Origin: Micromonospora lutea
GTDB lineage: Bacteria; Actinomycetota; Actinomycetes; Mycobacteriales; Micromonosporaceae
Length of the DNA: 64,000 nt
Assembly: GCF_016863535.1 (NCBI RefSeq)
Contig: NZ_BOPB01000020.1
Span: 104,588 to 168,587 of the forward strand
Direction: 5' to 3'
Positions 30,998 to 40,262 of this stretch are shown here, piece by piece (the first letter of the stretch is position 1; every line of letters starts with the position of its first letter). A model generated the notes under the pieces. It saw only the letters and a program-made list of their open reading frames with translations, was not told where the DNA came from and made no database searches. Both the position numbers and the translations under genes were made by a program.

Positions 30998-33145
30998 TCA
31001 GCTGAGGTGGGCTCGGGCCACCCAGTGATGGTCGTGGGGTGGGCAGAGACGTCCGGGGGGAGCGGGCAACCACGGGCACTCGCCGGCGTGAAGTTGCCGC
31101 AACGTGTACGCCTCCGCCGTCCAGCCCTGGTGGCGCAGGAAGTCGCCGAGGTCGTCGAAGCCCAGTTGGAACGCCGATCCCCGCGACTTCATGAACGTCA
31201 GGAACGTCTCGTTGACCGGATCCGTGTAGAAGTCGGCGTGCGGTGCGTCGACCAGCAGGACCGAACCAAGCGTCGACATCTTCCTGACGGTCCCGATCAG
31301 TCGGGTGAAGTCCTCGATCTGAAAGTAGGGCAGCAGCCCCTCGATGATCCAGACCGTGGGTTCGTCGGGTTGATAGCCGGCCGCCACCAGGCGCTGTGGC
31401 CACGTTTCACGGCGAAGGTCCTCGCCAAGGGAGACGCGACGGCAGACGAGACGGTCCCGGACCGGTTCCAGCAGCCGCTCCTTGGCCTCCAACTGGCCCG
31501 GCAGGTCGATTTCAAAGAACCGGGTCCGTGCCGGAAGGTCGAGGCGCCAGGCGCGAGTGTCACTGCCCGCCGCCAGGCAGACCACCTGGGTGATCCCCGC
31601 GGCAGCCGCCTCGCCGAGGACGATGTCGCCGAAGCGGGCTCGGACGATCACGGAACCGATGGTGCCGCCGACGGCCAGCGCCTCGTGCGTCATCTTCCGG
31701 GATGTGGGCGTGCTCAGCAGCGCCGCGTACCGATCCACCAGGTAGGCATCGGCACGATCATGTTCCATGGCTCGGATGACGGCGGTGATGAAACCGGTCT
31801 CCTTCACCGCCTGAGACTCGTCGTCGGCTACGACGATGTCCGCCTTCGGCGTCCCCCGGTGCCGTTGCGTGACGGTGAGCGACGGGCGTGAGTTGACCCA
31901 GTCCTGGTCGAACTTCCCGGTCCGGGCGTAGTTGCGGGAGATCGCCGCGAGTTCCTCCTCGCTGAAGACCTCCCGGACATCGTCGAATCCGTGGGGTGCG
32001 CGCAGGTGGGCCAGGGTGATGACTTTCTCGGGCCCCATGGAACGGTTGGCGTTCTGCAGTTCGGTCATCTGCGGCCGGCGCTCGTCCTCGTACGCACGCA
32101 GAGCGCTGCCGGCGTCCGCCTGGGTGGCCAGCTGCCAGGACAGTACGCGGGCATCGACGATGGCCTGCGTGGCACCGTTCGATCCGGCCGGATACATCGC
32201 ATGGGCGGCGTCGCCCACGAGCGTCACGTTGTTGAAGCTCCAACGCGGGATGGGGTCCCTGTCGATCATCGAATACTGTTGCACGTCCGCCGTGTCTTCG
32301 AGCAGGCGCGGCAGGTCGACGCCGGGTGGCGACCAGCTCCCGAACTGGCGCAGGACGGTCGCACGCCGGTCGGCGACATCCATCTGCTGGCCTGGGAGCA
32401 GGTCGACCTCGGTCGCTGGAAGAGCGGCGACCCAGTTGATCACAGATCTCCCCGGGGAGGCGTCTCGGGCGATCGGGTACAGCACGAGTCGCCGCCGGTC
32501 ATCCCCGAGTACCGCCATGGTGCTTCCGGTGAGGAAGTCGGGCCCTGAGGCGGTTCCTCGGAACATCGTCATGCCGTTCGTCGGCGGTGGCCCCTCGGCC
32601 GGGTAGAACGCGGCCCGGACGGCCGAATGGATGCCGTCCGCGCCGATGAGGAGTTCCGCCTCGACGACCCGCGTCGAGCCGTCGCGACCCATGACGGTCG
32701 CGTAGTTCATGCCCGGCTCACTGCGAAGGCCGACGAGCCGCGCGTCGGTGACGATGGCGTGCTCACCGAGGCGTCGGCGTACCTCATCTGCCAGGACCGC
32801 CACGAGTTCGGCGCGCGAGATCGAGATCTGCGGCCATCGGTAGCCGGCCACAGTGCCGCGGTCCTCACGCCAGATGAGGTCACCACGGGTGTTGTACATG
32901 GCCAGTTCCTGGCTTCGCACCGCGCGCTGCTGCAACTCGTCGAGCAACCCGAGCTCGGCGAGTTCCCGGACGGCGTTGGGCAGAATGTTCAGCCCGAGGC
33001 CGTGTGGACGCAGGCGCGGCTCGGACTCGAAGACCCTGACCTGACGGAATCCCGCCGCGTGCAGACTGATCGCGGTCGCCAGTCCCGCTACCCCGGACCC
33101 GACAATCATGATTTCCACTGTCGACAACTCACCCTCGTACGTCAC
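30998..33145 (-). CDS. PhzS-like FAD monooxygenase fused to a SAM-dependent methyltransferase
   Basis: A 715-residue two-enzyme fusion. The first about 415 residues are a flavin hydroxylase closest in pattern to PhzS of pyocyanin synthesis: IMIVGSGVAGLATAI, LLIGADGIHSAVRAAFYP, MIDRDPIPRW and VTLVGDAAHAMYPAGSNGATQ. From about residue 440 comes an LCM/TIGR00027-type methyltransferase: VCLAAGSDTRAWRLDLP (SAM site), FFEIDLP, VWIIEGLLPYF. The GTG start overlaps the PrnB-like stop as GTGA, so the two genes form an operon. In Pseudomonas the PhzM methyltransferase and PhzS act in sequence as separate proteins; here the functions are joined, although the methyltransferase is of another family. No phenazine core genes are present, so the substrate is unknown. 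Confidence 0.85.
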   Translation of the reverse strand: MTYEGELSTVEIMIVGSGVAGLATAISLHAAGFRQVRVFESEPRLRPHGLGLNILPNAVRELAELGLLDELQQRAVRSQELAMYNTRGDLIWREDRGTVAGYRWPQISISRAELVAVLADEVRRRLGEHAIVTDARLVGLRSEPGMNYATVMGRDGSTRVVEAELLIGADGIHSAVRAAFYPAEGPPPTNGMTMFRGTASGPDFLTGSTMAVLGDDRRRLVLYPIARDASPGRSVINWVAALPATEVDLLPGQQMDVADRRATVLRQFGSWSPPGVDLPRLLEDTADVQQYSMIDRDPIPRWSFNNVTLVGDAAHAMYPAGSNGATQAIVDARVLSWQLATQADAGSALRAYEDERRPQMTELQNANRSMGPEKVITLAHLRAPHGFDDVREVFSEEELAAISRNYARTGKFDQDWVNSRPSLTVTQRHRGTPKADIVVADDESQAVKETGFITAVIRAMEHDRADAYLVDRYAALLSTPTSRKMTHEALAVGGTIGSVIVRARFGDIVLGEAAAAGITQVVCLAAGSDTRAWRLDLPARTRFFEIDLPGQLEAKERLLEPVRDRLVCRRVSLGEDLRRETWPQRLVAAGYQPDEPTVWIIEGLLPYFQIEDFTRLIGTVRKMSTLGSVLLVDAPHADFYTDPVNETFLTFMKSRGSAFQLGFDDLGDFLRHQGWTAEAYTLRQLHAGECPWLPAPPGRLCPPHDHHWVARAHLS

Positions 33146-34242
33146 GGCAGCTGAACTCGCTGCGCAGCGGTGGCGTGGAGCATGGCGCTGTTCCGTCTCG
33201 TGAGGGCGAGGATCTCCTCAAGGAGGCCCACACTTCCGCCACCACTGCCCAGTTCATAGAGCCGGAGTTCCTCGTGGTAGGCACGTCGCGCCATCACCAG
33301 ATGCTTTCCGCGAAACGACGTGAGTGTCTGGAGGGCTCGCCGCAGGCTTCTCGCACTGGACTCCACATGCCCGTCCGGGGAAGACGCACCGGGATGTTGG
33401 AGAGCCGCCACGACACGGGAGGTGATGGAGGGCATGCTCGCCCACTCGGTGTACCGCTCCTGCCACTGTGGCAGGGTCTGTGCCGACACCTCGGTGCAGA
33501 ACTGGAGATATTCCGGGCTCCCTCGGTCAGATGCCCACAGGAGCAGATCGATGAGGAAGATCGGGATGTGCGCCGCCGCCGGGCCCATGTAGACGCGACC
33601 CGCGACCCGTACGTCCTCGTAGAACGGCCTGAGCACACGCGCGAAGAATTCGGGCGTGACGTTCACCCGGATACCGCTCATGACCGTGTCCGCCACCGCG
33701 ATGTGCGAGGCGAGCGACGCCATTCTGTCCGCATGCGTCGACGCGGCCGGATCCATGTCGAGAAGTGAACGCCCGATGTCGACGGCGCGGGCGAGGTTCG
33801 GCACGCAGGTGCGTACCGCGTCGATCAGGCTGCGCTCCATCGGATGCCCGGTGTAGAGCCGTTCGCGGTCACCGACCGGGTTCCAGGACGTGTAGTGGTA
33901 CACCGTGTCGCGCGGGATCATCCTCGTGCGTCCCGCCAGCAGCTGAAAGGATCTGGTCGCCCCGCCCACGGCTTCGAAGGCGGACACCCCGTGCCGTTGC
34001 AGACTGCCGAGATACATGCCCAGGTCCCGCATGGCGGCGAGACACTCCGTGGTGGTGAAAGCCGCGATGCTCTCCTCGGAGGGAAGTGCATCGCGGAGCA
34101 CCCGCACCAACGCGGGAACGTCCGCGGCCATGTTCAAGGTCGGCAACACCCGAAGCTCGTCGTCCAACCTCAGCGGATCGAGCTTTCTGATCTGCTCGTT
34201 GTTCTCCTCGGAGATCACATCCACATCTGCCCTGCGGTGCAC
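33142..34242 (-). CDS. PrnB-like haem-dependent enzyme (DUF1864, IDO/TDO superfamily)
   Basis: A 366-residue homologue of monodechloroaminopyrrolnitrin synthase PrnB. Conserved stretches include AMRDLGMYLGSLQRHG (PrnB: AMRDIGFFLGSLKRHG), EFFARVLRPFYEDVRVAG and MGPAAAHIPIFLIDLLLW. FRGKHLVMARRAY places a His at about residue 314 where PrnB has its proximal haem ligand (His313), and GSGGG follows as in PrnB. The GTG at 34242 has GGGGGAAGGG 6 nt upstream and gives the PrnB length; upstream GTGs would add a non-conserved leader. PrnB rearranges 7-chlorotryptophan, but no PrnA halogenase is seen here, so the substrate may be tryptophan or another indole. Confidence 0.8.
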   Translation of the reverse strand: MHRRADVDVISEENNEQIRKLDPLRLDDELRVLPTLNMAADVPALVRVLRDALPSEESIAAFTTTECLAAMRDLGMYLGSLQRHGVSAFEAVGGATRSFQLLAGRTRMIPRDTVYHYTSWNPVGDRERLYTGHPMERSLIDAVRTCVPNLARAVDIGRSLLDMDPAASTHADRMASLASHIAVADTVMSGIRVNVTPEFFARVLRPFYEDVRVAGRVYMGPAAAHIPIFLIDLLLWASDRGSPEYLQFCTEVSAQTLPQWQERYTEWASMPSITSRVVAALQHPGASSPDGHVESSARSLRRALQTLTSFRGKHLVMARRAYHEELRLYELGSGGGSVGLLEEILALTRRNSAMLHATAAQRVQLP

Positions 34243-34431
34243 GTGAACCCTTCCCCCAGGCGGATCCAGCGATGCCCTAGATTCGAGCAGGAAGTTCCCG
34301 TGCCGCACCGACACCAGACAGAGCCCTGACAGATTGCCGCACGATCTGCTTGGTGACGCAGCGTCGGAGGACTCAGACGTGCGGGGTGGGCCGGTACGTC
34401 AGTCTCCACTCCGGCGTACCGGAGGCGCCGA

Positions 34432-35037
34432 TCACGGCGAGGGTCGAGGCCGGGTCTTCTGCGGATAGATCGTCTCGTGACGGGCCAGCATGGCGACGAA
34501 CTCTTCGATCTTCCGCTCGCGGGTCTGCACCCTCTTGACGGCGTTGAGGCGGTGGATGAGCGCGAACCGGTTGGTCTTGGTGAGGACGTCGAACATGGCC
34601 TGGGCGGCGGGTTCGGCGGCGATGGCGGCGAGCAGGTCGGCGGGCACCTCGGCTTCTGACGGTGGGGCGTAGGCGGCGGCCCAGCGGCCGTCGGCCTTTG
34701 CGGCTTCCACGGCGGCGCGGCCTGCGGGCAGCATCCGCCCCTGTGCCTCCAGCCGGGCGACGTGGGTCACGTTGCGTTGGGACCAGGAACTGCGGGGCCG
34801 GCGAGGAGTGAACCGGATCCAGGAGGTTTCGTGGTCCCGTTTGCGGGCCTGTCCGTCGATCCAGCCGAAACACAACGCTTCGTCGACTGCCTGCTGCCAG
34901 GTCAGGGTGGTGACCGTGCCGCCTTTTTTGGTCAGAGCGAGCCAGACGCCGGGCGATGTGGCGTGGTTGGTCGTCAACCAGGCGCGTAGCGCCTCGGCGT
35001 CTCCGACGATCAGCTCATCCAGTTCCACGCTCGCCAT
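34432..35037 (-). CDS. YdeI/OmpD-associated family protein
   Basis: A 201-residue protein. LRAWLTTNHATSPGVWLALTKKG, QQAVDEALCFGWIDGQ, WIRFTPRRPRSSWSQRN and the C-terminal ERKIEEFVAML are family signatures of the YdeI/OmpD-associated group. E. coli YdeI is linked to peptide-stress resistance, but the molecular activity is unknown. It is a single gene, divergent from hisC, with no operon partner. Confidence 0.85.
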   Translation of the reverse strand: MASVELDELIVGDAEALRAWLTTNHATSPGVWLALTKKGGTVTTLTWQQAVDEALCFGWIDGQARKRDHETSWIRFTPRRPRSSWSQRNVTHVARLEAQGRMLPAGRAAVEAAKADGRWAAAYAPPSEAEVPADLLAAIAAEPAAQAMFDVLTKTNRFALIHRLNAVKRVQTRERKIEEFVAMLARHETIYPQKTRPRPSP

Positions 35038-35162
35038 GACGGCAGACTAGTTCCCTGACCAGCGCACCGCTGGCCCCGTGCCCCGACGAGACCGGCCCCG
35101 GTGCGCGGTACCCTGCGCCTACCGGGGCACACCCGGACCGGCCGGAAAGGATCGCGCAGTTC

Positions 35163-36236
35163 GTGGACGACATCGTTTCGCTGGTCAGGCCCGAGATCTA
35201 CGCGATGCGGCCGTACAGTTCGGCGCGCGTGGAGGCCGAGCAGCCCGCCCGGATCCACCTCGACGCGAACGAGAACCCCTATCCGCCGTACCCCGGGGGT
35301 ATCGAACAGGAAGGCCTCAACCGGTATCCGGAACCGCAGCCGCCGTCGCTGCTGCGCCGCTTCGCCGAGATCTACGGACTGCCGGTGGAGCAGCTCTTCC
35401 TGTCGCGCGGCGCGGACGAGGCCATCGACCTTCTGGTCCGCGCGTTCTGCGCGGCAGGCCGAGACGGCATCCTGATCACACCGCCGACCTTCGTCATGTA
35501 CGAGACGGCCGCGGCCATCCAGGGTGCCTCGGTGCACCGGGTGCCCCTGCTGCCCGGCTCGTACCAGCTCGACGCCGACGCGATGCTGGCCGCCTGCGAC
35601 GCCGACCCGGGGATCAAGCTCGTTTTCGTCTGCTCACCGAACAACCCGACCGCCAACCTGATGGATCGGGCGTCCGTGCTGCGGCTCGCCGAGCGGCTGT
35701 GCGGCCGGGCGATGGTGGTGGTGGACGAGCTCTACCTGGACTACTCGGGTCGGCCGTCACTCGCCGCTGACCTCGCCGAGCATCCCAATCTGGTCGTCGT
35801 GCGGTCGCTGTCCAAGGAGTACAGCCTCGCCGGTGAGCGCTGCGGCATCACCCTCGCGCACGCGGAGGTTGTCGGAGTGCTCCGCCGCATCATGCCGCCG
35901 TACCCACTCACCGTCACGGCGATCCGCGCGATCGGCGCGGCGGTCTCGCCCGAGGGCCTCGCCCACGGACGGCGCACCATCGACCGCATCGTCGCCGAGC
36001 GGGACCGGGTGCGGCACGCCCTGGCGCAGGTGCCGGCCGTGATCGAGGTGTTTCCCTCGGACGCCAACTTCCTGCTGTTGCGTACCGAGGACCCGCAGCG
36101 GCTGTGCGCCGCCCTGGCCGCGCAGGGCATCAGGCTGCGGGACCGCAGCAACGTGATCGACGGCGGCGTCCGGCTGTCGATCGGCACCCCCGAGGAGAAC
36201 GACGAACTGCTCCGGGCCCTCAAGCTCCACGACTGA
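35163..36236 (+). CDS. hisC: Histidinol-phosphate aminotransferase-like PLP enzyme
   Basis: A 357-residue class I/II aminotransferase. IHLDANENPYPPYPGG is the HisC-type N-terminal signature, with SRGADEAIDLLVRAFC, PNNPTAN (PLP Asn) and SLSKEYSLAGERCG (Schiff-base Lys, phosphate-binding Arg). It converts imidazole-acetol phosphate to histidinol phosphate with glutamate. The GTG start is 8 nt after GGAAAGGA-like sequence. It stands alone, outside a his operon, so a paralogue acting on phenylalanine or another substrate is possible. Confidence 0.85.
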   Translation: MDDIVSLVRPEIYAMRPYSSARVEAEQPARIHLDANENPYPPYPGGIEQEGLNRYPEPQPPSLLRRFAEIYGLPVEQLFLSRGADEAIDLLVRAFCAAGRDGILITPPTFVMYETAAAIQGASVHRVPLLPGSYQLDADAMLAACDADPGIKLVFVCSPNNPTANLMDRASVLRLAERLCGRAMVVVDELYLDYSGRPSLAADLAEHPNLVVVRSLSKEYSLAGERCGITLAHAEVVGVLRRIMPPYPLTVTAIRAIGAAVSPEGLAHGRRTIDRIVAERDRVRHALAQVPAVIEVFPSDANFLLLRTEDPQRLCAALAAQGIRLRDRSNVIDGGVRLSIGTPEENDELLRALKLHD

Positions 36237-36249
36237 GGGGTCGGGACGT

Positions 36250-36294
36250 GCCGGTGGGGGTGGACCGCCGGAGCGGCGGGCCGCCCCCACCGGC
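36250..36294. terminator. Bidirectional hairpin between hisC and the CstB-like gene
   Basis: GCCGGTGGGGG pairs with CCCCCACCGGC. The stem extends inward by a T-G wobble and two more pairs to about 14 bp. It sits between two convergent stops (36236 and 36300), as expected for a shared terminator. Confidence 0.7.
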
Positions 36295-36299
36295 GGGGC

Positions 36300-37685
36300 T
36301 CAGGCCGCTGTGGGGTGCCGCAGCGTCTGCCAGCCACCGTAGCCACCGAGCAGGTCGGAGACGTCGGTACGGCCGGCCGCCCGCAACAGGCTGGCCGCGA
36401 CGGAGGAGCGGTAGCCGCCGGCGCAGTGCACGACGACGGGCCGGTCGTCGGGCACCTCGTCGAGTCGCCGGGGCAGTTCGGCCAGCGGGATGTGCAGCGA
36501 GCCGTCGATGGCGCCCTGGTCGCGCTCTCCGGCGTTGCGCACGTCGAGCACGCGCGGCGGCTCGGCCCGGTGGAGGGCGTCGCGCAGCTCGGTGGCGGTC
36601 ACCCGGCTGGCCGGGGTCAGCTCGGCGACCATCTCGCGGAACGCGTCATCGGGCTCGGGCAGGTGACCAACGACGTGGTCGAAGCCGATCCGGGCGAGGC
36701 GGGTCACGATCTCCTCCTCGCGGCCCTGCTGGGCGACGACGAGGATGGTGCGCTCGGGTGCGACGACGCTGCCGGCGGTCTCGGCGAAGCGGCCGTCGGC
36801 GGGGATGTTGATCGCGCCTCGGATGTGTCCGGCGGCGTACTCGTGCGGGTCGCGGGTGTCGACCACGACGGCGCCGTCGGCGCGGGCGGCGAGGAACTCG
36901 GCGGGCGTGAGCGGCCGGGCCGGGCGTGCGTGGTCGAACAGCTCGCGCGCCTTGCGGTTGAGCACCGCGTCGAAGGCGAAGTATCCCGGTGCCGCCGGTT
37001 GACCGCCGGTGACCAGGGCGACGAACTGTTCCTCGCTCATCGGCGCGCAGGCGTAGTTGGTGCGGCGCTGCTCGCCGATTGTGGACTGCCGCTCGGTCGA
37101 CAGGTTCTTACCGCAGGCCGAGCCCGCGCCGTGGGCCGGGAAGACCCGTACCGCATCGGGCAGGGCCATCAGCTTGCGGTGCACGCTGTGGTAGAGCATG
37201 CGGCCCAGCTCGTCGGCGGTCACGCCGAACGAGGCGAGCAGGTCGGGCCGGCCCACGTCGCCGATGAACAGTGCGTCACCTGTCAACACCCCGTACGGGA
37301 CGGTGTCGTCGGCGTGCTCGTACACCAGCACGCTTACCGACTCCGGGGTGTGGCCGGGGGTTTCCATGATCTGCAGGGTCACCTGGCCGAGGCTGATCCG
37401 GTCGCCGTCGCTCAGCTTGCGGATCGGGTACTCGGTCTCGGCGCGCCGGCCGTAGCCGATCCAGGCGCCGGTCGCCGCGGCCACCTCGAGGTGGCCGGCG
37501 AGGAAGTCGGCGTGGAAGTGGGTGTTGATAACGCCCTCGATGGTCAGTCCACGGGCCTGGGCGTCGGTGAGGTACTCGTCGACATCGCGGCGCGGGTCGA
37601 CCAGGATCGCCCGGCCGGTGGTGTCGTCGGCGATCAGGTACGACGCCTGAGACAGGCAGTCCAGGTAGTACTGGGTGAACAGCAC
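36300..37685 (-). CDS. CstB-like persulfide dioxygenase-rhodanese fusion
   Basis: A 461-residue protein. An ETHE1-type metallo-beta-lactamase domain (residues 1-230; THFHADFLAGH at 55-65) binds non-haem iron for persulfide oxidation. Two rhodanese domains follow. The first lacks the catalytic Cys (LVVAQQGREEE at the active loop); the second has it at about 421 (VHCAGGYRS). This is the layout of S. aureus CstB, which converts persulfides to thiosulfate. The GTG start has AGGAG about 7 nt upstream; a perfect CstR-type palindrome lies about 47 bp upstream. It belongs to the sulfide-stress module with the genes at 37786-40529. Confidence 0.88.
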   Translation of the reverse strand: MLFTQYYLDCLSQASYLIADDTTGRAILVDPRRDVDEYLTDAQARGLTIEGVINTHFHADFLAGHLEVAAATGAWIGYGRRAETEYPIRKLSDGDRISLGQVTLQIMETPGHTPESVSVLVYEHADDTVPYGVLTGDALFIGDVGRPDLLASFGVTADELGRMLYHSVHRKLMALPDAVRVFPAHGAGSACGKNLSTERQSTIGEQRRTNYACAPMSEEQFVALVTGGQPAAPGYFAFDAVLNRKARELFDHARPARPLTPAEFLAARADGAVVVDTRDPHEYAAGHIRGAINIPADGRFAETAGSVVAPERTILVVAQQGREEEIVTRLARIGFDHVVGHLPEPDDAFREMVAELTPASRVTATELRDALHRAEPPRVLDVRNAGERDQGAIDGSLHIPLAELPRRLDEVPDDRPVVVHCAGGYRSSVAASLLRAAGRTDVSDLLGGYGGWQTLRHPTAA

Positions 37686-37731
37686 GGTCAGCTCCTTCAC
37701 AACGATCACAGCTGATGGGTTCGGTTCATGT

Positions 37732-37747
37732 ATACCCCCGGGGGTAT
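37732..37747. promoter_or_regulatory. CstR/CsoR-type operator 1
   Basis: ATACCCCCGGGGGTAT is a perfect 16-bp palindrome of the G-tract type bound by CsoR/CstR repressors. It lies between the SulP stop and the CstB-like start and should control the latter. Confidence 0.85.
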
Positions 37748-37785
37748 CTGATCGGCAAAGCGTTACGGTGCGGTGGCGGGCAGGG

Positions 37786-39513
37786 TCACCTCCGCGACGA
37801 GTTCGGGTGCCCAGCACCGGTGGCCGCCAGCGCGGCGGTGAGGTCGGCGTGCACCTGGCCGTCCCCGTGCATCGTCTGCCACACGCCAGCCCGGCCGAGC
37901 AGGTCGCGCACCGGCCCACGTACCGTCGCCAGGTGCAGCGCCACGCCGAGGGCCGCGAGACGCTGGCGCAGCTCGGCGAGGGCATGGGCGCCGTCGGCAT
38001 CGGTGTCGCTTATCGCGCTGGCGTCGAGCACGAGTGCCGTCAGTTCCGGCCGCTGCTCGGCCAGGCTGAGCAGCCGATCCTCCAGGAACTGGGCGTTGGC
38101 GAAGTACAGCGGTCCGTCCACCCGGACGATTGCGACCCGGGAGTCGGTGACCAGGCCGGTGTAGCGTGCCACGTTGCGGTACATCTGCGTACCCGGCACC
38201 CGGCCGAGTTCGGCCAGGTGTGGCCGGGCGGAGCGCCACAGGAACATCGCCAGGCCGAAGGCCACGCCGGCGGCGAGACCTGGCTCGACCCCGAACAGTA
38301 GAGTGACCACGAAGGTGACGGCGAGGGTCAGACCGTCCGAGCGGCGGGTTCGCCACGCGGTCACCGCCGACCGGCGGTCGACAAGTCCGAGCACCGCCAC
38401 CACCACGATGGCGGCGAGCACCGCCTTGGGTAGATGGTGGAAGGCAGGTGTCAGGAACACCGCTGTCAGGGCCACCATCAGTGCGGTGACCACGCTGGCC
38501 AGGGGAGTGCGCGCCCCGGCGGAGAAGTTCACCGCGCTGCGGGAGAAGCCGCCGGCCACCGGAAACGCCTGGAACAGGCCGGCCGCGATGTTTGCCGAAC
38601 CGACAGCCAAGAGTTCCTGGTTGGGGCTGATCTGCTGGCGGCTGCGCGCCGCGAGAGACTTCGCCACGGCGATGCCCTCCATGTAGGCGACAAGCGCGAT
38701 CGCCACCGCGGCGGGCAGCAGCGCCGTCATGTCCGAGCCACCGAGCGCGGGGACGGCCGGGGCGGGCAGCCCACCGGGGACCTCGGTGAGGATTCGTACG
38801 CCCTGTGTGCCGAGGGCGAACCCGGCGCTGACCACTGTGACGCCAGCTACCACCAGCAGGGCGCCTGGCAGTTTCGGCAGGTAGCGGCGCAGCAGCAGCA
38901 GGCCGGCGACGCTTGCCAGCGAGACCAGGACCGTCAGCCCGTGCACTGTGGTGGCCGACCGCCAGAGCGACGCGATGATCTCCGGGAAGGTCTCCGCGCG
39001 CCCGGCGTCGAGTCCGAGCAGGTCCTTTACCTGGCTGCCCGCGATGACGATCGCGGCGGCGGAGGTGAAGCCGGAGAGCACCGAGTGGGACATGAAGTTG
39101 ACCAGGGCGCCGAGCCGGAGTACCCCCATCAGCACCTGGATCGCGCCGACCAGCAGCGCGAGCAGGCCGGCGAGGGCCGCGTACCGGGCGGGGTCACCCT
39201 GGGCCAGGGGAGCCAGCGCGGTGCCGGTCATCAACGCGGTGATGGCCACCGGCCCGACGGCAAGCGATCCGGAACTGCCCAGCAACGCGTAGACCAGCAG
39301 CGGCACGACCGAGGCGTAGAGCCCGGTGACCGGGGGCATGCCGGCCAGCGCGGCATAGGCCATGCTCTGCGGGACCAGCATGACCGCCACGGTCACCCCG
39401 GCGATCAGGTCGTGGCGCAGCGTACGGCGGTCGTAGTGGCGCAACCACCCGAGCAGGGGTACCACCCGGGCCGGGCCGGAGCGGTCCTGCCGGACGTACT
39501 CCGTACCGTTCAC
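37786..39513 (-). CDS. SulP family anion permease with STAS domain
   Basis: A 575-residue transporter. The N-terminal about 420 residues form the SulP membrane domain (IAGVTVAVMLVPQSMAYAALAGMPPVTGLYAS and VGSANIAAGLFQAFPVAGGFSRSAVN motifs). The C-terminal STAS domain (about 440-560) includes ALVLDASAISDTDADGA. It moves sulfate or a related anion, perhaps exporting oxidised sulfur from persulfide breakdown. The GTG overlaps the stop of the rhodanese gene upstream (GTGA), so it lies in the same CstR-controlled operon. Specificity is inferred. Confidence 0.88.
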   Translation of the reverse strand: MNGTEYVRQDRSGPARVVPLLGWLRHYDRRTLRHDLIAGVTVAVMLVPQSMAYAALAGMPPVTGLYASVVPLLVYALLGSSGSLAVGPVAITALMTGTALAPLAQGDPARYAALAGLLALLVGAIQVLMGVLRLGALVNFMSHSVLSGFTSAAAIVIAGSQVKDLLGLDAGRAETFPEIIASLWRSATTVHGLTVLVSLASVAGLLLLRRYLPKLPGALLVVAGVTVVSAGFALGTQGVRILTEVPGGLPAPAVPALGGSDMTALLPAAVAIALVAYMEGIAVAKSLAARSRQQISPNQELLAVGSANIAAGLFQAFPVAGGFSRSAVNFSAGARTPLASVVTALMVALTAVFLTPAFHHLPKAVLAAIVVVAVLGLVDRRSAVTAWRTRRSDGLTLAVTFVVTLLFGVEPGLAAGVAFGLAMFLWRSARPHLAELGRVPGTQMYRNVARYTGLVTDSRVAIVRVDGPLYFANAQFLEDRLLSLAEQRPELTALVLDASAISDTDADGAHALAELRQRLAALGVALHLATVRGPVRDLLGRAGVWQTMHGDGQVHADLTAALAATGAGHPNSSRR

Positions 39514-40109
39514 GCCTGCTGCCGCTCGTTGCGCAGCCGGGTGAGGGAGCTGTCGACGTCACAACCGATGCCGCGGTTGTAGGGCAGTCGGGACAGCACC
39601 GCGCCCATCGCACAGGTGTCGGTCAGTGCCGCGAAGGTCAGGCCGGCACCGATGAAGCCGGCCACGAACCGGGCGGCGGGCACCCAGATGCTCGCCACGA
39701 CGGCTGCCAGGACGAGACCGCCGGCGACGAGCCGGACCTGGCGTTCCAGGCTCCACCGCTGCCGGCCGCGCTCGACCGGTCCGCCCGCGGCGATCCAGGC
39801 GTTCATGCCACCGGTGATGACCGTGGCGTCGGTCAGACCGGCGCCGGCCAGCCGGACGCAGGCCGCGGTGGCCCGGCCGCCGGACTGACACATCAGCAGG
39901 ATCCGGCCGCCCGCGTCGTTGACGATCCGACCCAGGTGCGCGTCGACCTGGTCGAGCGGCAGGTTGATCGAGGCGGGGACGTGCGCGGTCTCGAACTCGC
40001 CAGGAGAACGCACGTCGACGATCAGCACGTCGGGGTTGTTGGCGATCAGGGCTCGGGCGGTAGGCACGTCGATGGTCGGCGAACTGCTGGCGGTCACGGA
40101 ACACTCCAT
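39510..40109 (-). CDS. YgaP-like membrane rhodanese
   Basis: A 199-residue protein. Residues about 10-105 are a rhodanese domain with the active-site loop MCQSGGRAT. The C-terminal part (about 120-180) has two hydrophobic segments with a DUF2892-type sequence, as in E. coli YgaP. It would carry sulfane sulfur at the membrane. The ATG shown has a CstR-type palindrome 15 bp upstream; a GTG 12 nt inside, preceded by GGAG, is an alternative start. It is the first gene of the rhodanese-sulP operon. Confidence 0.85.
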   Translation of the reverse strand: MECSVTASSSPTIDVPTARALIANNPDVLIVDVRSPGEFETAHVPASINLPLDQVDAHLGRIVNDAGGRILLMCQSGGRATAACVRLAGAGLTDATVITGGMNAWIAAGGPVERGRQRWSLERQVRLVAGGLVLAAVVASIWVPAARFVAGFIGAGLTFAALTDTCAMGAVLSRLPYNRGIGCDVDSSLTRLRNERQQA

Positions 40110-40123
40110 CCTGGGCTTCGGCG

Positions 40124-40143
40124 ATATACCCCAGGGGGTATAT
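40124..40143. promoter_or_regulatory. CstR/CsoR-type operator 2
   Basis: Nine-bp arms ATATACCCC and GGGGTATAT flank a 2-bp centre, same design as the site at 37732. It lies in the divergent region between the rhodanese operon and the repressor gene. Confidence 0.82.
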
Positions 40144-40216
40144 GGTTCCGAGTATTGACCAGGGATCGGAGAATCGCAAACGGCCGGCTGTGGCGCTCTC
40201 GACCAGCGGTCAGGAG

Positions 40217-40232
40217 ATACCCCCCGGTGTAC
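40217..40232. promoter_or_regulatory. Degenerate CstR/CsoR-type operator 3
   Basis: ATACCCCCCGGTGTAC keeps five of eight symmetric pairs of the same motif. It lies 31 bp before the repressor ATG and may give weak autoregulation. Confidence 0.5.
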
Positions 40233-40262
40233 TGTTGTTCGACGAGCCGGAAGGGGTGGGGG

